From NCBI RefSeq assembly GCF_015355755.1, contig NZ_JACVEE010000002.1, forward strand, positions 1,364,001 to 1,428,000: 64,000 nt of DNA. Direction: 5' to 3'. Under the pieces are notes generated by a model. The model searched no databases and was not told the DNA's origin. It saw only the letters and a program-made list of their open reading frames with translations. The translations under genes and the position numbers were made by a program. The DNA comes from Nocardia sp. XZ_19_385. GTDB taxonomy: Bacteria; Actinomycetota; Actinomycetes; Mycobacteriales; Mycobacteriaceae. This document shows, in pieces, positions 61,920 through 64,000 of this stretch (position 1 is the first letter of the stretch; the number at the start of each line of letters is the position of its first letter).

Positions 61920-62723
61920 TCAGCGGCGCTTGCGCAGCAGCCGGTAGGAGATCGCGCCGGCCACCACCGCACTCACTCCGACGGCCGCTGTCGCGGCAAG
62001 GGTGGTCGACGACGGCGCCTGGAATCTGGCCCACAGCGACACCGGATTGGAGAAGGTGAGCACCGGCCAGTTCCGGGCCACCGCCTCGCGGCGCAGGTTT
62101 CGATCCGGGTTCACCGCCGTGGGATGGCCGACCGCGGTCAGCATCGGCAGATCGGTCCCCGAATCGGAGTAGGCATAGCACCGCGACAGGTCGTAACCCT
62201 CACTGGCGGCGAGCTTTTCGATGGCCTGGACCTTGCCCTCGCCGTAACAGTAGAAGTCGACCTCGCCGGTGTACTTGCCGTCCTCGACGACCATCCGGGT
62301 GGCGGCGGTGTGCGAGGCGCCGAGCACCTCCGCGATCGGCGCGACGATCTCCTCGCCCGAGGCCGACACGATCACCACGTCGTGGCCCCGAATCTTGTGG
62401 TCCGCAATGAGATCCGCGGCCTCGGCGTAGATCAGCGGATCGACGAGCTCGTGAAGTGTCTCCGCCACAATGGATTTCACCTGCTCGACATCCCAGCCCG
62501 CGCACATCTTGGTGAGGTGCTCGCGCATCCGCTCCATCTGATCGTGGTCGGCGCCCGAGAGCAGGAACATGAAGTGGGCGTAACTGCTCTCCAGCACGGC
62601 GCGGCGGTTGAGCAGGCCCTGGGCGAAGAAGGGCTTACTGAAGACGAAGGTGCTCGACTTGGCGATCACCGTCTTGTCGAGATCGAAGAAAGCGGCCACG
62701 CGATGATCACCGTCGTCTGTCAC
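61920..62723 (-). CDS. HAD-IB family phosphatase (Rv3661-like)
   Basis: A 267-aa SerB-like HAD hydrolase. Motif I is AAFFDLDKTVI (D-x-D-x-T/V), motif II VVIVSASGEE, and motif III/IV CYAYSDSGTDLPML (D-S-x-x-D). A C-terminal hydrophobic helix (LAATAAVGVSAVVAGAISYRLL) followed by RKRR could anchor it to the membrane. Phosphoserine is one possible substrate; lipid phosphates are another. GTG at 62723 is chosen over a longer frame reaching 62930. It sits between two small-RNA loci and is divergent from ssd. Confidence 0.88.
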   Translation of the reverse strand: MTDDGDHRVAAFFDLDKTVIAKSSTFVFSKPFFAQGLLNRRAVLESSYAHFMFLLSGADHDQMERMREHLTKMCAGWDVEQVKSIVAETLHELVDPLIYAEAADLIADHKIRGHDVVIVSASGEEIVAPIAEVLGASHTAATRMVVEDGKYTGEVDFYCYGEGKVQAIEKLAASEGYDLSRCYAYSDSGTDLPMLTAVGHPTAVNPDRNLRREAVARNWPVLTFSNPVSLWARFQAPSSTTLAATAAVGVSAVVAGAISYRLLRKRR

Positions 62724-62928
62724 TCGTTCAGAATAGGGCCGCGGTGCCCGGACTCGGGGAACGACGGTCCGCCGGTGCGCGAACGAGCGCGGGTCAGGGA
62801 ACGATCGATCGTCTCTGCGCACCAGGTGGCGCGGGGTTTGCCCGGAAGACGCCGGGCCGCTGACGAGCACAAATTTCTCGAAGGACGGACTTGCGTTCCT
62901 GCCAGGGCTTGGGTGTAGTATTGCTGAC

Positions 62929-63026
62929 ACCTGGACATAGTCCAGGCGCGTTCAGCCCGACCCCCCGGGGCTGAACCCGACGGCCCCAGCCTCCTCCCCC
63001 CCCGGCTGGGGCCGTCCTCTATTTTC
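62929..63026 (+). ncRNA. 6C small RNA
   Basis: Two stable hairpins with C-rich loops, the hallmark of actinobacterial 6C RNA: GTTCAGCCC/GGGCTGAAC (62950-62958, 62968-62976) with CCCCCC in its loop, and GACGGCCCCAGCC/GGCTGGGGCCGTC (62979-62991, 63004-63016) with an eight-C loop, then TCTATTTTC. A perfect palindrome CCTGGAC-ATA-GTCCAGG (62930-62946) precedes them. TAGTAT at 62917 is a possible -10. The place between the Rv3661 and Rv3660c homologues and the strand agree with B11/6C of M. tuberculosis. Confidence 0.9.
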
Positions 63027-63062
63027 AGGACGGCCCTTGTCTGCACAGGGCGAAAAGAAAAG

Positions 63063-63089
63063 TTATCCACACCCCCCGAGTTATCCACA
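63063..63089. promoter_or_regulatory. Two perfect DnaA boxes upstream of ssd
   Basis: TTATCCACA occurs exactly at 63063-63071 and 63081-63089, in the same orientation and 18 bases apart. It is the full consensus DnaA box. The sites lie 52 bases before the ssd start and directly after the 6C RNA. Confidence 0.7.
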
Positions 63090-63140
63090 TTCGGCATAAC
63101 GGGTCTTCCGCTCCTCTGCACGGTGCACCACGCTCACCGC

Positions 63141-64000
63141 ATGGAACTCGAAGCAGCGCAGGTGATCGCGGCTCCACCGGCCCTCGTACTCATTCGCGAC
63201 GGCCGGCTCCGTGACGAAGTCCGCCGCATCGCCGCCGCCGCGGAACGCGGCCTGGACGAACGTGAACTCCCCATCGGCCGGCACAGCTGGGCCGCGGCGC
63301 CGCTCGTCATCCTCGATACCGCCACCGGCCAGGCCTGTGCCGAGGCCGGATATCTCCGCCGCATCGGCGTCGTCCTGGTCACCGACGGTGAGCCGGAACT
63401 GCCCGATTGGCAGGCCGCCGCGGCGGTCGGCGCCGAGCTCGTCATCGGCCTGCCGGGGGCCGCCGTGCGGCTTATCGAGAAGTTTGCTGAGCACGCCGAA
63501 TACCGCCATGGCGATGGTGTGGTTATCGCCGTCGCCGGTGCCTGCGGCGGCGCCGGAGCCTCCACATCGGCGGCCGCCACCGCGCTTCGTTCGGCGGCGC
63601 AACGGTTCCGCACCGACACCGTCCTGGTCGACGCCGCACCCCTCGGCGGTGGTCTCGACCTGCTGCTCGGCCTCGAGAACGCCACCGGCCTGCGCTGGCC
63701 CGACCTGGTCGTCGAGGACGGCCGCATCTCCGCCGCCGCCCTGCACGCCGCCCTCCCCGCGGCCGCACCCGGGCTGGCCGTCCTGTCCTGCGGGCGTGGT
63801 GGTGCCGGTCGATTGCCCACCGAAATAACCCCCGCCGCGATCCACGCTGTAATCGAAGCCGGAAGGGCCGCAGGCGATCTCGTGATTTGCGACCTCTCCG
63901 CCGAACGCGGCCCGCACGCCGAGGCGATCCTCGACTCCGCCGATCTGGTCGTCCTCGTCGTCCCGGCCCGCCTGCGCGCTCTCGCCGCCGCCGAATCCGT
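63141..64000 (+). CDS. ssd: Septum site-determining protein Ssd, MinD-like (partial)
   Basis: The frame is open to the end of the window and continues past it; 286 residues are visible. The N-terminus (ELEAAQVIAAPPALVLIRDGRLRDEVRRIAAAAERG) resembles that of CpaE/Ssd proteins. The P-loop position is GVVIAVAGACGGAGASTSAAATALR: the MinD K-G-G-x-G-K-T is G-G-A-G-A-S here, so the catalytic lysines are missing, as is known for Ssd. DLVICDLSAERGPHAE and ADLVVLVVPARLRA are the Walker B and next strand. Ssd affects septum placement in M. tuberculosis. ATG at 63141; an in-frame GTG at 63123 is possible. Confidence 0.88.
   Translation, partial: MELEAAQVIAAPPALVLIRDGRLRDEVRRIAAAAERGLDERELPIGRHSWAAAPLVILDTATGQACAEAGYLRRIGVVLVTDGEPELPDWQAAAAVGAELVIGLPGAAVRLIEKFAEHAEYRHGDGVVIAVAGACGGAGASTSAAATALRSAAQRFRTDTVLVDAAPLGGGLDLLLGLENATGLRWPDLVVEDGRISAAALHAALPAAAPGLAVLSCGRGGAGRLPTEITPAAIHAVIEAGRAAGDLVICDLSAERGPHAEAILDSADLVVLVVPARLRALAAAES

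Noticed and set aside
63063..63089. Chromosomal origin of replication
   Set aside because: Only two DnaA boxes, no AT-rich unwinding region and no dnaA, dnaN or gyr genes around.

Overview
The window is high-GC DNA from a Mycobacteriales actinobacterium, most likely Nocardia or a close relative. Four things point there. The block from about 36.0 kb to the right end has the gene content and order of the M. tuberculosis Rv3683-to-Rv3660c neighbourhood. Several families are typical of the order (WhiB4, PonA2, MarP, the paired ArsA-like ATPases, FurA with catalase, a 13E12 remnant). GTG and TTG starts are frequent. Two mycobacterial-type small RNA loci lie at the expected positions.

Left part, 0-36 kb, is more variable. 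0-7.5 kb carries a Tat-exported cholesterol-oxidase-like GMC enzyme, an ion-channel-like membrane protein, LtrA, a SRPBCC protein, a GerW-family protein, a DUF1918 protein, a TetR regulator divergent from two tandem DHFR-like reductases, and a YjbQ protein. 7.6-11.1 kb holds lysC (with a probable internal beta start), asd, a 48-aa ORF and a class IV aminotransferase. 11.1-15.9 kb has a TetR/MpaB divergent pair, a YefM-YoeB toxin-antitoxin module with a palindromic operator, a serine hydrolase and an amino-acid permease. 16.2-22.2 kb is an unusual cluster: TPR-membrane protein, TPR-AAA ATPase, two small unknown proteins, and a divergent 950-aa HTH-STAND-TPR protein. A shared 11-nt motif precedes both halves. 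22.2-24.3 kb is furA-katA behind a classic FurA box. 24.7-25.3 kb is non-coding and holds three hairpins with different stems but one invariant loop. 25.3-35.9 kb has an FAD monooxygenase behind strong palindromes, GntR-allophanate hydrolase, GNAT, an autoinhibited Fic protein, two CMD-like proteins, TetR, a tandem pair of winged-helix-like genes whose second copy has gained a lipoprotein signal peptide, a truncated 13E12 gene with an SOS box, tRNA-Pro(CGG) and a membrane-anchored protein.

Right part, 36-64 kb, is the conserved block: metallophosphoesterase, YqeY, PonA2, WhiB4 (with a CRP-like site), the ArsA-like ATPase pair, DUF4177, RidA, a metallo-beta-lactamase-fold protein, Crp/GlxR, a small membrane protein, nth, a TlpA-like thioredoxin, NUDIX, MarP, EphE, a holin-like membrane protein, NhaA, Acs, DppABCD, MarR, a degenerate Fic protein, an Ms1/MTS2823-like RNA locus, a HAD phosphatase, 6C RNA, two perfect DnaA boxes, and the start of ssd, which is cut by the window end. 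The block joins cell-envelope synthesis and acid stress (PonA2, MarP), redox and cAMP regulation (WhiB4, Crp), acetate and peptide uptake (Acs, Dpp) and growth-phase RNAs beside a division gene.

No IS element, prophage, CRISPR array or rRNA is visible. Start codons were moved inward from the longest frame wherever a Shine-Dalgarno sequence, signal peptide or homologue length supported it.
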